A stretch of 64,000 nt of DNA from Agromyces mangrovi (GTDB lineage: Bacteria; Actinomycetota; Actinomycetes; Actinomycetales; Microbacteriaceae): positions 3,410,001-3,474,000 of the forward strand of contig NZ_AP027737.1 of the NCBI RefSeq assembly GCF_030296695.1, in the 5' to 3' direction. Positions 1 to 8,662 of this stretch are shown here, piece after piece; position 1 is the first letter of the stretch; every line of letters starts with the position of its first letter. A program made the position numbers and the translations under genes. The notes below the pieces were generated by a model. The model did not search any database and was not told where the DNA came from. It saw only the letters and a list, made by a program, of their open reading frames with translations.

Positions 1-1
1 G

Positions 2-508
2 GAGGCGGTCGTGCTGACCCGGCTGCGGAAACCCGACGTCGTGCTGTGCGACCTGCGCCTGGGGGAGGGGATGGACGGCATCGGCACCACCGCGGCACTG
101 CGCGCAGCCGACCCGGCGGTCGTCGTGGTGATCCTGACGACCTTCGACCGCGACGCCGAGGTGCTGGGAGCGATCGAGGCGGGGGCATCCGGCTACCTGC
201 TCAAGGACGCATCGCCCGAGCAGATCGTCTCCGGCGTGCGGCGGGCCGCGGCCGGCGGCACCGTGCTCTCGCAGTCGCTGAGCGCTCGGGTGGCTTCGGC
301 GAAGCGTGCGCCGCGCATCACCCTCACGCAGCGCGAAGTCGACGTGCTGCGTGCGCTCGATACCGGTGCGTCGAACCGCGAGATCGCGAAGCGCCTGTTC
401 GTGAGCGAGGCGACCGTGAAGACGCACCTCGTGCACGTGTACGAGAAGCTCGGCGTCGACTCGCGCACGCGCGCGAGCGCCGTGGCTCGCGAGACCGGGC
501 TGCTGTGA
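2..508 (+). CDS. NarL/LuxR-type response regulator, 5' end outside window
   Basis: The frame is open from the first complete codon, so the beginning of the receiver domain lies upstream. What remains shows the phospho-acceptor Asp in LCDLRL, the switch Thr in ILTTFD, the conserved Lys in YLLKDAS, and a C-terminal LuxR helix-turn-helix (LTQREVDVLRAL to SEATVKTHLVHVYEKL). In this family a sensor histidine kinase phosphorylates the Asp and the dimer then binds DNA; the kinase gene usually sits just upstream and is not visible here. The stop is followed 37 bp later by a small membrane protein gene on the same strand. Identification of the family is secure; the target genes are unknown. Confidence 0.93.
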   Translation, partial: EAVVLTRLRKPDVVLCDLRLGEGMDGIGTTAALRAADPAVVVVILTTFDRDAEVLGAIEAGASGYLLKDASPEQIVSGVRRAAAGGTVLSQSLSARVASAKRAPRITLTQREVDVLRALDTGASNREIAKRLFVSEATVKTHLVHVYEKLGVDSRTRASAVARETGLL

Positions 509-545
509 CACGCGAGGAAGCCGCAGGTCCGCTACGTTGACGGCC

Positions 546-941
546 ATGCCCTTCGCCCTGGTGCTCACCGTCGTGCTCGTCCTGCTCGCCGTCTTCCAAC
601 TCGCACTCGTGTTCGGAGCGCCGCTCGGCCGCTTCGCCTGGGGCGGGCAGCACCGCGTCCTGCCTGCGCGACTCCGGGTCGGGAGCGCGGTGTCGATCGT
701 GGTCTACGCGTTCATCGCCGCGATCGCGTGGGATCGGGTGGGCCTCATCGACGTGTTCGGCGATCCGTTCGCGGAGATCGCGATGTGGGTCGTGTTCGGG
801 TACTTCGCACTGGGCATCCTCGCGAACGCCGTCTCGCGAAGCGTGGCGGAGCGCGCGGTCATGGTGCCGGTGTCGATCGTGCTCGCGGCGCTCTCGCTGC
901 TCATCGCGCTGGGGTCCGGCGAGCTCGCGCTCGCGGCCTGA
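546..941 (+). CDS. Small four-helix membrane protein, unknown function
   Basis: A 131-residue protein with four hydrophobic stretches (about residues 3-25, 48-66, 77-95 and 104-122) and few charged residues. I chose the ATG at 546; a TTG three codons earlier is the only upstream alternative. Nothing enzymatic is recognisable. It follows the response regulator closely and precedes a DUF2871 membrane protein, so the three may form one transcription unit, but that is inferred from spacing only. Hypothetical integral membrane protein. Confidence 0.75.
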   Translation: MPFALVLTVVLVLLAVFQLALVFGAPLGRFAWGGQHRVLPARLRVGSAVSIVVYAFIAAIAWDRVGLIDVFGDPFAEIAMWVVFGYFALGILANAVSRSVAERAVMVPVSIVLAALSLLIALGSGELALAA

Positions 942-1013
942 TCTCATCCGTTCGGTTGATCCGCACGGACGCGCGCCGGGGAGGCTGTCACGGCAACCTC
1001 GAAAGGAATCACC

Positions 1014-1460
1014 GTGCGCCGTCTCTTCACCGCCTCGTTCGCCTACCTGATCGCCGGAGTGCTCTCGGGCCTCTTCTACCGCGAGTTCACGAAGCTCAAC
1101 GGCTTCCCCGAGGGGGAGTCCACGCAGCTCGGCCTCGCGCATACGCACCTGCTCACGCTCGGCTTCCTCGTCCTACTGGTCGTGCTGGTGCTCGAGCGCC
1201 TCTTCGCGCTCTCACGCAGTCGCCTGTTCGGCTGGTTCTTCTGGACCTACAACGCCGGCGTCCTGCTGACCTCGGCAGTGCTGATCTTGCACGGCTCGCT
1301 GACGGTGCTGGGGGAGGAGTCTGGGGCGATGATCGCCGGCATCGCCGGTCTCGGCCACATGCTGCTCACCACGGGCCTGGTGCTGCTGATGTCGGCGCTC
1401 GGCCGTGCCATCGGTCGAGAGCGAGCGGATGCCCCTGAGGCGGCCGCGCTCGTCGCGTGA
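1014..1460 (+). CDS. DUF2871 family membrane protein
   Basis: A 148-residue protein with four predicted membrane helices. The segment from GVLSGLFYREFTKLNG to THLLTLGFLVLLVVLVLE matches my memory of the DUF2871 family, including the conserved His pair around AHTHLL. GTG start at 1014 is preceded by GAAAGGA about 10 bases upstream, a good ribosome binding site. The family is widespread in Gram-positive bacteria and has no established function; the conserved histidines in a membrane helix recall haem- or metal-binding membrane proteins, but that is speculation. Confidence 0.85.
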   Translation: MRRLFTASFAYLIAGVLSGLFYREFTKLNGFPEGESTQLGLAHTHLLTLGFLVLLVVLVLERLFALSRSRLFGWFFWTYNAGVLLTSAVLILHGSLTVLGEESGAMIAGIAGLGHMLLTTGLVLLMSALGRAIGRERADAPEAAALVA

Positions 1461-1476
1461 ACGCGCCGAATCGTCT

Positions 1477-1983
1477 TCAGTTGCCGGGTTCCCACCTGAA
1501 TACGTAGGCCGCAGCGCCGCAGAGCGCCTCGCCGCTGAGCTGTTGCACGGTCACCCTGACTTCGCCGGTACTGCCCGGCTGGTTGGCCCGGGTCAGCCTG
1601 ATCACGAGCCAGCCCTCCGGGGTGAGGGTGGTCGCATTCACCGGAAAGACCTGGGGGAGATTCGTGTCCCCACCGATGCCGTTGAACGCCTGGCCCTCGA
1701 TGGCCGTGATCTTCACGACCATTCCCGCCGCGATCGCTGCGGACGCCCGCCCGGCGTAATCGAAGTAGATCGTCATGTCGTTGTCGGTCGAGACGTCGAC
1801 GCCGGTGCCCTCGAAGAGCACGCAGACCGGCGCCGGTTCGCTCGCGGCGGCGACGGGAACCGTCGCAGCGAGTGCGATCGTCGGGAGTGCCCAGGCCGCG
1901 CCGGCGACGATGCCCCGTCGCGAGAGCGGAGCGGGCTCGTCGTGACGGTCGGTCTGGCTTCGGTCGGGCGTGCTCGGCGACAT
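1477..1983 (-). CDS. Tat-exported small secreted protein
   Basis: A 168-residue protein with an N-terminal twin-arginine signal: a polar region, SRRGIVAGAAW, a hydrophobic core, then an AAA-type cleavage site near residue 48. The mature part of about 120 residues is rich in Thr, Val and Gly and holds two cysteines (one near its start, one near its end) that could form a disulfide; it looks like a beta-rich domain. A strong AAGGAG sits just ahead of the ATG. It is monocistronic. I do not recognise a function. The export route would be served by tatA and tatC at 17547-18600. Confidence 0.8.
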   Translation of the reverse strand: MSPSTPDRSQTDRHDEPAPLSRRGIVAGAAWALPTIALAATVPVAAASEPAPVCVLFEGTGVDVSTDNDMTIYFDYAGRASAAIAAGMVVKITAIEGQAFNGIGGDTNLPQVFPVNATTLTPEGWLVIRLTRANQPGSTGEVRVTVQQLSGEALCGAAAYVFRWEPGN

Positions 1984-2257
1984 CGTGCTCCTTCGGCGGC
2001 TGGGCTGGCGAGCGGAGCCGCCGCGAAGCGGAAGCGGACTGCGGCGACAGGTTCAGGCTAGCGGTGCCGACACCACCGCGATAGGGCGTATCTCGTCGAC
2101 CTCGCCCGAGAACCTGGGCAGAGTTGGCGGGGCGGTGCTACTCCGACCTCGGCAGGGCTGGGAGTCTCCGCAGCGGGCCGAAGCGCGTCCGGGGTACGGT
2201 CGGGGAAGCGTTGGCGCACCGAGCGGCGCGCCGCAGGCACACGGAGGTGTCCCGTTG

Positions 2258-4287
2258 GTGATCCCGATTCCAGTCAGTGTGCGCGGCGCATGCCCGCACG
2301 ACTGCCCGGACACCTGCGCCTGGCAGGTCACGGTCGAGGACGGCCGGGCGACCAAACTCGCCGGCGATCCGGAGCATCCGTATTCCCGAGGCACCCTGTG
2401 CGCGAAGGTCAACCGCTTCCTCGATCGCGTATACGCCGACGAGCGCGTGCTGCACCCCCTGCGGCGGGTCGGGCCGAAGGGCTCGGGGGAGTTCGAGCGG
2501 GTGTCGTGGGCGACTGCACTCGAGGAGATCGCCGCCGGCCTCACGGAGCGCATCGAGCGCCACGGCAGCCAGACGGTGCTGCCGTTCAGTTACATGGGAA
2601 CGCAGGGACTGCTGCAGGGGAGCGGGGCGGGCGACCGGTTCTTCGGGCGCATCGGGGCGACGCAACTCGTGCGTGCGGTGTGCGCCTCGACCGGGTCGAC
2701 CGGCGTATCGCAGGCGATCGGCACGAACGTCGGCATCATGCCCGAAGAGATCCGGCACTCGCGCTTCATCATCCTCTGGGGCACGAACACCATCGTCACG
2801 AACGTGCACCTCTGGCCGTTCATCCGCGAGGCGCAGTCGGCGGGGGCGCGTGTCGTCGTGATCGACCCGGCGGCGACGCGCACCGCGCGTTCCGCCGACT
2901 GGCACGTGCAGCCGCTCCCCGGCACCGACACGGCGCTGGCGATGGGCCTCATGCACGTGATCGTCCGCGACGGGCTGCAGGACGACGACTACCTCGAGCA
3001 GCACGCGAACGGATTCGAGGACTTCGCGGCGCGCCTCGAGGAGTTCACCCCGGAGCGGGTGGCGGCGACCTGCGGCGTGCCTGCGGACGAGATCGAACGA
3101 CTGGCGCACGCCTACGCGACCTCGTCGGCCTCCTGCATCCGACTGCTCGTGGGGATGGAGCACCGCGAATCCGGTGCCGAGACCTTCCGCACGATCGCAT
3201 ACCTGCCCGTCGTGACCGGTGCCTGGCGCAACCGCGGGGAGGGCTGCTCTTCCTGACGGCCGCCATGCACTGGGACGCGATGCACGTGGCGCCGCTGGAG
3301 CGCCTGGACCTGGTTCCTCCCGGCATCCGCTCGGTCAACATGGTGCAGCTCGGCCGGGCGCTCACGGATGCCTCCGTGGACCCGCCGATCACGGCGATGA
3401 TCGTGCACGGCTCCAACCCGGTCGTCACCATGCCGAACCAGACGCTCACGGTCGAAGGCCTGCAGCGAGACGACCTGCTGACCGTCGTGCACGAGCAGTT
3501 CCTGACCGACACTGCGCAGTTCGCCGACTACGTGCTGCCCGCAACGACGCAGGTCGAGCACCTCGACCTCATGTGGGCGTGGGGGCACGACGTGATCGCG
3601 GTCAACCAGCCGGCGATCGCTCCCGTCGGCGAGGCCGTGTCGACCACCGAGTTCTTCCGCCGGCTCTCCACGGCGATGGGCCTCGACGACGCCTACCTGC
3701 ACCTCAGTGACGACGAGATGCTCGAAATCGCGATGGACAGCGACGCGTTCCGGGAGATGGACATCACCCGCTCGCGACTCGAGGGAGAGGGGTGGGCGCG
3801 GCTCGCCGACGATCGCGGGCCGACGCCCTTCGCCGACGGAGGCTTTCCGACCGACGACGGCAGGTGCGCGTTCGTCGCGCCCCTGGCATCCGTCGCCCTC
3901 GACCGGGACGAGCGGTGGCCGCTGCACCTGATCAGCGCGAAGGGGTCGCTGCGGTTCCTCAACTCCAGCTACGCGCACGTGCCGTGGCACGTGCGCGCCG
4001 AGGAACTCACGGTCGCGATGCATCCCGAGGACGCCGCGGCTCGTGCGATCGCGGACGGGGACCGGGTCGAAGTCGTCAACGAACGCGCGACGGTGCCCGC
4101 GACGGCGCGACTGGGGGACGTGCGGCAGGGAGTCGTGGCGCTACCGTCGGGATGGGCGCGCGGTGCCCGCGGCACGTCGGCCAACGCGCTGACCCCGGAC
4201 GGGCTCAGCGACGCCGGCGGCGGAGGCGCGTTCCACGACGCCTTCGTCGAGGTGCGCGTTGCCGGCGACACCTCGCTCGAACACTAG
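2258..4287 (+). CDS. Molybdopterin-dependent oxidoreductase (one-base frameshift)
   Basis: A DMSO-reductase superfamily protein of about 676 residues once one base is restored. It opens with an iron-sulfur site (CPHDCPDTC and LCAK), then the molybdopterin domains, and ends with the molydopterin dinucleotide-binding domain (residues about 560-676). The first part stops at 3256; the rest continues in the next frame, the break lying in GGGG at 3236-3239 where a fifth G gives the family-typical Gly-Gly-Gly. GGAGG at 2243 supports a start at GTG 2258 or TTG 2255. No subunit, membrane anchor or cofactor gene is nearby, so substrate and electron partner are unknown. There is no signal peptide, so the enzyme is cytoplasmic. 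Confidence 0.85.
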
Positions 4288-5240
4288 CGGGAGCGTGCCC
4301 GGCGGAGCGCGAGCCCGAGCGCCGCCACGCCGATCGCGACGACCAGATGCGGCAGCACGAGCGCGGGTTGCAGGAGCGCCATGCGGGCGACGTCGACGAG
4401 CGCGCCACCGATCGACGAGGGGTCGTACAGGAGCACCCTGCTGCCGAAGGCGTAGGCGACGCCCGTGGCGAGCGCAGGGATCACCCAGAGGAGGAGCAGT
4501 GAGCAGACGGCTGCAACGATGCGACCGGCGGTCGCCAGGCCGCACCAGGCGATGGCGAGGCCCACCAGCACCGGCGGAGTCCAGCGGAGGATCGGGCTCA
4601 GCCACGTGTACGCGTTCGTGACCGAGAGGGCCACCGGATCGAGCGCCGTGCCGACCCACGACGACACCATCAGCGCCGCGAGAGTGAGGCCGATGAGGGC
4701 GCCGGCCCGCGGACCCCAGGCGACGAACGGAAGGACCACCAGTCCCGCGACGAACGAGACGAGCGCCGCGCCGCCGATCACGCTGAGGTAGAGCGCCGAG
4801 TCCGCATCGCCACGCAGCCCGTTCGCGACCACGACGGTCGTCTGCACGAGCGCGACGCCCTGGACGACGACCACTCCGAGCACGAGCGCGAGTCGCGCGT
4901 GTCGTCCGGCCCGGGCCCGGAGCGCACGGAAAGCGATTCCCGACGCGACCGCGCCGATGCCGAGCAGCGCGGCGACCGACTGGAGGAAGTACTGGCTGAA
5001 CGGCAGCAGCGTGCGGGGCATGTCCTCCGGCATCGTTTCGGAGCCCCAGAGGTTCTGCAGGGGGAGTCGTGCACCTGTCACGAGCCACGGCAGCAGCCCG
5101 AAGACGGCTGCTGCCGCGCCGATTGCGAACCAGGACCAAGCCGGGAACGGTGCGCGTGCCGTCGCTGGCGATTCGATCGGTGCGGCCTCCGACGCAGCTG
5201 CGGTCGACTGGTCGGGCAGGGCGTCGTCGTCGGAGTGCAT
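4284..5240 (-). CDS. Polytopic membrane protein, unknown function
   Basis: A 318-residue protein with a polar N-terminus of about 30 residues followed by some nine hydrophobic helices and a basic tail (RRARSR). No transporter or enzyme signature is visible. Its stop codon shares the palindromic CTAG with the stop of the oppositely oriented molybdopterin oxidoreductase, so the two genes end on the same four bases. Upstream lies an AT-rich palindrome (5322-5335) that could be an operator for this gene. Hypothetical integral membrane protein. Confidence 0.75.
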   Translation of the reverse strand: MHSDDDALPDQSTAAASEAAPIESPATARAPFPAWSWFAIGAAAAVFGLLPWLVTGARLPLQNLWGSETMPEDMPRTLLPFSQYFLQSVAALLGIGAVASGIAFRALRARAGRHARLALVLGVVVVQGVALVQTTVVVANGLRGDADSALYLSVIGGAALVSFVAGLVVLPFVAWGPRAGALIGLTLAALMVSSWVGTALDPVALSVTNAYTWLSPILRWTPPVLVGLAIAWCGLATAGRIVAAVCSLLLLWVIPALATGVAYAFGSRVLLYDPSSIGGALVDVARMALLQPALVLPHLVVAIGVAALGLALRRARSR

Positions 5241-5321
5241 CCGGCAATTCTGGCGATCGGCCCGAGCGAGGGGAAGGGGGTGGACCGCACCCGCCGTGCG
5301 CCTCTCCCGTCGTGAACTGAC

Positions 5322-5335
5322 ATAATGTGCATTAT
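5322..5335. promoter_or_regulatory. AT-rich palindrome, possible operator
   Basis: ATAATG-TG-CATTAT is a 6+2+6 inverted repeat in an otherwise very GC-rich region. It lies 82 bases upstream of the membrane protein gene that starts at 5240 and reads leftwards, and downstream of vapC. The size and symmetry suit a dimeric repressor such as a GntR- or TetR-type protein, but no matching regulator gene is adjacent. Function is inferred. Confidence 0.4.
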
Positions 5336-5339
5336 CGGA

Positions 5340-5383
5340 CTAGACGTGGGTCGTCGGGACGACCGTTCTCGACCGACGTCTAG
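5340..5383. terminator. Nested inverted repeat at the vapC 3' end
   Basis: The outer arms CTAGACGT (5340-5347) and ACGTCTAG (5376-5383) enclose inner arms GGTCGTC (5349-5355) and GACGACC (5358-5364). The right outer arm contains the vapC stop codon. In RNA this forms a long hairpin and would serve as a terminator for vapBC; no T-run follows. A protein-binding site is an alternative. Confidence 0.45.
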
Positions 5384-5778
5384 ATGGCGGCATGGACGTC
5401 CGTGTGGGTGAAGTCATCACCCTTGTACAGCAGGGGCATGCCGAGGTGTCGTGCGAGCGCGTACGAGAAGCAGTCGCCGAAGTTCAGGCCGGCGGCGTGC
5501 CGTCCCTTGCCATAGCGTTGCCACGCCGCTGTGGCAAGCGATGTCTGCTGAGCGTCGAACGGAACGATCGCTGCGGAGACCTGGTCGAGCAAACGGGCCA
5601 GGTCTTGGGTTCCACTCGAGCCTTGACGACTCTCGATCACGATCCGTGCTTCCAGAACGGTCGCCGCGCTGATGTGGACGTCACCGGCGTGCGCGATGAG
5701 CGCCTCCCCGAAGGCCAGGGCATCGGGCTCGCCAAAGACGATCGCCGCCACCGCTGATGTGTCGACGACGAGTGCCAT
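5380..5778 (-). CDS. vapC: VapC-type PIN-domain ribonuclease toxin
   Basis: A 132-residue PIN domain: the N-terminal VVDTSAVAAIVFGEPD carries the first acidic residue, ARIVIESRQG the middle Glu, and LNFGDCFSYALAR the third catalytic Asp before the PLLYKGDDF end. These residues bind Mg2+ or Mn2+ in VapC ribonucleases, which cut tRNA or rRNA. The start overlaps the vapB stop as ATGA, the usual translational coupling of antitoxin then toxin. All catalytic positions are present, so the toxin should be active. Its RNA target cannot be read from sequence. Confidence 0.93.
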   Translation of the reverse strand: MALVVDTSAVAAIVFGEPDALAFGEALIAHAGDVHISAATVLEARIVIESRQGSSGTQDLARLLDQVSAAIVPFDAQQTSLATAAWQRYGKGRHAAGLNFGDCFSYALARHLGMPLLYKGDDFTHTDVHAAI

Positions 5779-6032
5779 CAGCTCGGAAGGCCGTGCTCGT
5801 CGTAGCCGATGATCTCTTCCGCGCTGCGATCGTCGAGGACTGCTCGCGCTCGACCTCGCGCGATGATCGCTGCGATCTCGTCGCGGACCGCGCGTTGGGC
5901 GTCGGTCGCTCGTACGCGCCGCAGGCGCTCCTCCATGGCGATGCGGGCGGCGACCGTGATGCTCTCCCCCGTCGCGTCCGCGAGTTCGCGGGCGATCCGG
6001 TCGGTCTCCGGATCCTTGATGTTCAGGGCCAT
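5778..6032 (-). CDS. vapB: VapB-type antitoxin
   Basis: An 84-residue protein whose first 45 residues (MALNIKDPETDRIARELA, then GESITVAARIAMEERLRR) are the classic Rv0623/VapB family ribbon-helix-helix DNA-binding part. The C-terminal half, with acidic and hydrophobic residues, would wrap and inhibit VapC. In this family the antitoxin binds its own promoter, alone or with VapC. Two direct repeats at 6050-6080 just upstream are a candidate operator. It overlaps vapC by four bases. Confidence 0.92.
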   Translation of the reverse strand: MALNIKDPETDRIARELADATGESITVAARIAMEERLRRVRATDAQRAVRDEIAAIIARGRARAVLDDRSAEEIIGYDEHGLPS

Positions 6033-6049
6033 GCACGCATTCTACCCCA

Positions 6050-6080
6050 CTAGGAAGAAAGGTATATATCTAGGAAGAAA
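6050..6080 (-). promoter_or_regulatory. Direct repeats upstream of vapB, candidate autoregulatory operator
   Basis: CTAGGAAGAAA occurs at 6050-6060 and again at 6070-6080, exactly 20 bases apart (two DNA turns), separated by the AT-rich GGTATATAT. Read from the vapB strand this is TTTCTTCCTAG twice, flanking a TATA-like -10 region, 18 bases before the vapB start. That layout suits a ribbon-helix-helix antitoxin binding side by side on one face of DNA and blocking its own promoter. Confidence 0.55.
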
Positions 6081-6132
6081 TCCGTGTCCGGGCTTCCCTG
6101 CGAAGTCGCCGCCACTGCGGCAGAATGGCGCC

Positions 6133-6968
6133 ATGCGCTCCAAGGTCGCGTACGTCCTCGGAGGCGGCGGCGTGCTCGGCGCGGGCCAGGTCGGCATGCT
6201 GCGGGCACTGCTCGAGCGCGACATCCGGCCGAGCCTCATCGTCGGCACGTCGATCGGCGCGGTCAACGGCGCCATCATCGCCGCCGACGTCGACGCCAGC
6301 CTCGAGCGGCTCGAACACGCCTGGTCGTCGAAGGATGCCCGTGGGCTGACGAGCGGCACGGGCATCCGCCTCGGCAGATCGCACGTGATGACGATGGCGC
6401 CCGTGCGACGTCTGCTCGAGGGCGGTCTGGGGGCGCCACGAGCTTCCGCGACCTCGACGTCGAGTTCCGGTGCTGCGCCGCGAGCATCGAACGCGCCGCC
6501 GAGCACTGGTTCTCCAGCGGTCCCCTGGTGCCCGCGGTGCTCGCGTCGGCGTCGCTTCCCGGAGTGTTTCGTCCGGTACGCATCGGCGACGAGCACTTCG
6601 TCGACGGTGGGCTCGTCAACTCGATCCCGGTCGGCGAGGCGGTGAGCCACGGTGCGACCGACATCATGGTGCTGCAGGTGGGGCGCATCGAGCATCCCCT
6701 GAGTGCCCCGCAGTCGCACCTCGGCACGGCGCGGATCGCATTCGAGATCTCGCGCCGGCACCGGTTCGCCCGCGACTCCGCAACCCTCCCGAAGGGCGTC
6801 CGCATGCACGTCCTGCCGACCGGCACCACCTCGTCGCGCGACAACCGCGTGGTGAAGCACCTCTCCATCGCGGCGCTCCAACGGCGCATCGACAACGGCT
6901 ACGAGGCATCCGTCGCCTATCTCGACGAGCAGGCGAAGCTCGGCACGCTCCCGGGACGGCGCGGCTGA
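6133..6968 (+). CDS. Patatin-like phospholipase (one-base frameshift)
   Basis: About 278 residues after repair. The start shows the patatin oxyanion loop (YVLGGGGVLGAGQVG), the nucleophile Ser in GTSIG near residue 43, and the catalytic Asp in VDGGLVNSIP near residue 156, giving the Ser-Asp dyad that deacylates phospholipids. The frame breaks in GGGGG at 6429-6433; a sixth G rejoins both halves as LEGGLGGATSFRDLD. Its stop overlaps the start of the acyltransferase gene (TGATG), so the two are translationally coupled. There is no signal peptide. Probably a cytosolic or membrane-surface lipid hydrolase. Confidence 0.88.
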
Positions 6969-8001
6969 TGCGTCTGCCACCGGTGTGGGTACGGCGAGTC
7001 GTCGTCGCCCCGCTCGTGGTGGTGCTCGCACTCGCAGTGACGGTGACCCTGCCGGTGTGGCTGTTCATCGGCGTCGTCGCGTCGCTGCTCATGGGGTGGC
7101 GGTTCCGGCTCCCCCGGCTGCTCTGGATGATCACCGTCTACCTGCTCTGGGAGGCGACCGCGCTGGTGGGGCTGTTCGCGCTGTGGGTCGCGTCGGGGTT
7201 CGGCCGGCGGATGCACCGGGCCCGCACGCAGCACGTGCACTACCGCTTCGTCGCCTGGATGCTCCGGACGCTGTTCTGGAACGCGCACTGGGTGCTGCGG
7301 CTCGACATCGACGTGCGCGTTCCGCCGGGGTTCCACGACGACGCCAAGCCCTGCGTGATCGCGAGCCGGCACGCCGGGCCGGCCGACTCGTTCGTGCTCA
7401 TCCACGCGGTGCTCAACTGGTTCGACCGCTCCCCCGCATCGTGTTGAAGGACACGATGCAGTGGGACCCGGCGGTCGACGTCGTGCTCAACCGCCTGCCG
7501 AACCGATTCATCGCCCCGCCGCCGTTCACCGGCCGGCGACGCGAGCGCGCCCATGAGGGGCTGCACGACCGCATCCGCGAGCTCGCGAGCGGCATGGGCA
7601 CCGGCGACGCGTTCGTCATCTTCCCCGAGGGCGGCAACTTCACGCCCGAGCGCCGCGAACGCGCGATCGAGCGGCTGCACGCGGCGGGCCTGCACAAGGC
7701 GGCCGAACGGGCGGAGCGCATGATGCACGTGATGGCGCCGCGTCCCGGCGGCCTGTTCGCCGCGCTCGACGGTTCCCCCGACGCCGACGTGTACTTCGTG
7801 GCGCACACCGGACTCGATCGCATCCGCAACGTCGGCGACATCTGGCGCGAGCTGCCGACCGACAAGCGCATCGTCATGCGGTTCTGGACGGTGCACCGGC
7901 CGGCGATCCCCACCGATCACGACGAGCGTGCCGACTGGCTCATGGACGAGTGGCAGCAGATCGACGACTGGATCGACCGGCACGCGCCGACGGCCGCCTA
8001 G
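6968..8001 (+). CDS. 1-acylglycerol-3-phosphate-type acyltransferase (one-base frameshift)
   Basis: About 344 residues after repair. The first 75 residues hold three hydrophobic helices. The acyltransferase block follows: HAGPAD is the HxxxxD catalytic motif and FPEGGNFTPERR the FPEG substrate motif. The break is in CCCCC at 7431-7435; one more C gives RSPRIVLKDT. The start overlaps the patatin stop by one base. Family members move an acyl chain from acyl-CoA or acyl-ACP to a lysolipid or other glycerol acceptor at the membrane. Coupling with a lipase suggests phospholipid remodelling. The exact acceptor is unknown. Confidence 0.87.
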
Positions 8002-8010
8002 CGGCCCTGT

Positions 8011-8514
8011 TCAGGCGTCGAGCCCGACCACCCGGAACACCGGGAAGTCGGCGGCGATGCCGGCGAAGTCGGTGACGGGAGCCCGTCGGTCGAGCGGCAC
8101 GTGCGGTCGCGCGCCGGGCGCCACGTCGAGGTACCGCTTGAGGATGCGCGGGCGATCGGCGGTCGGCACCTCCTCGAGCGTGACCTCGGTCGCGTCGCCG
8201 TGCCGGATCGTGGCCCTCCCCTCGTCCGCGCGCACGTTCCGCACCCAGTTCGCGTGGTCCCCCAGCATCGACACGAGGTACCAGGAACCGTCGAGGTCGG
8301 CCATCACGACCGGCGACGCGATCGTCCGTCCGCTCGAGCGGCCCCGCACCTCGAGGGTGACGTCGCGATCGCGTGCCAGGCTGCTCCCGCCGGCGTACTG
8401 CTTCGCCCAGAAGCGATTCAGCACGCGCGCGATCGGCCCCGGCCGGTCGCCGCGATACACGGCGCGCTTGACCCAGTACACGCTCCGGAAGGTGTCGCCG
8501 CCCCGCTCGGCCAT
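8011..8514 (-). CDS. Nitroreductase/quinone reductase family protein (DUF385, F420-type)
   Basis: A 167-residue split beta-barrel protein. VRGRSSGRTIASPVVMADLDGSW and SMLGDHANWVRNVRAD are the conserved deazaflavin-dependent nitroreductase (DUF385) signatures, including the G-x-NWVRN region that binds F420. I took the ATG at 8514 over an in-frame start 60 bases upstream because the conserved part begins soon after it. Members reduce quinones or nitro compounds with F420H2; many are uncharacterised. It converges on the acyltransferase gene with a nine-base gap. Confidence 0.85.
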   Translation of the reverse strand: MAERGGDTFRSVYWVKRAVYRGDRPGPIARVLNRFWAKQYAGGSSLARDRDVTLEVRGRSSGRTIASPVVMADLDGSWYLVSMLGDHANWVRNVRADEGRATIRHGDATEVTLEEVPTADRPRILKRYLDVAPGARPHVPLDRRAPVTDFAGIAADFPVFRVVGLDA

Positions 8515-8662
8515 GGCGACAGGATGCTCCGACGTGTCGCGTCGGCGCAACGCCCCAGTTCTGGTGCCCGACACGGCTCCCCCGGCTCGTGACTCCGGTC
8601 ATCATCTGGGAATAGTCTGTGAGCGCATCGACCCCAGTCGAAAACCGTCGTAGGAGGCGCAC

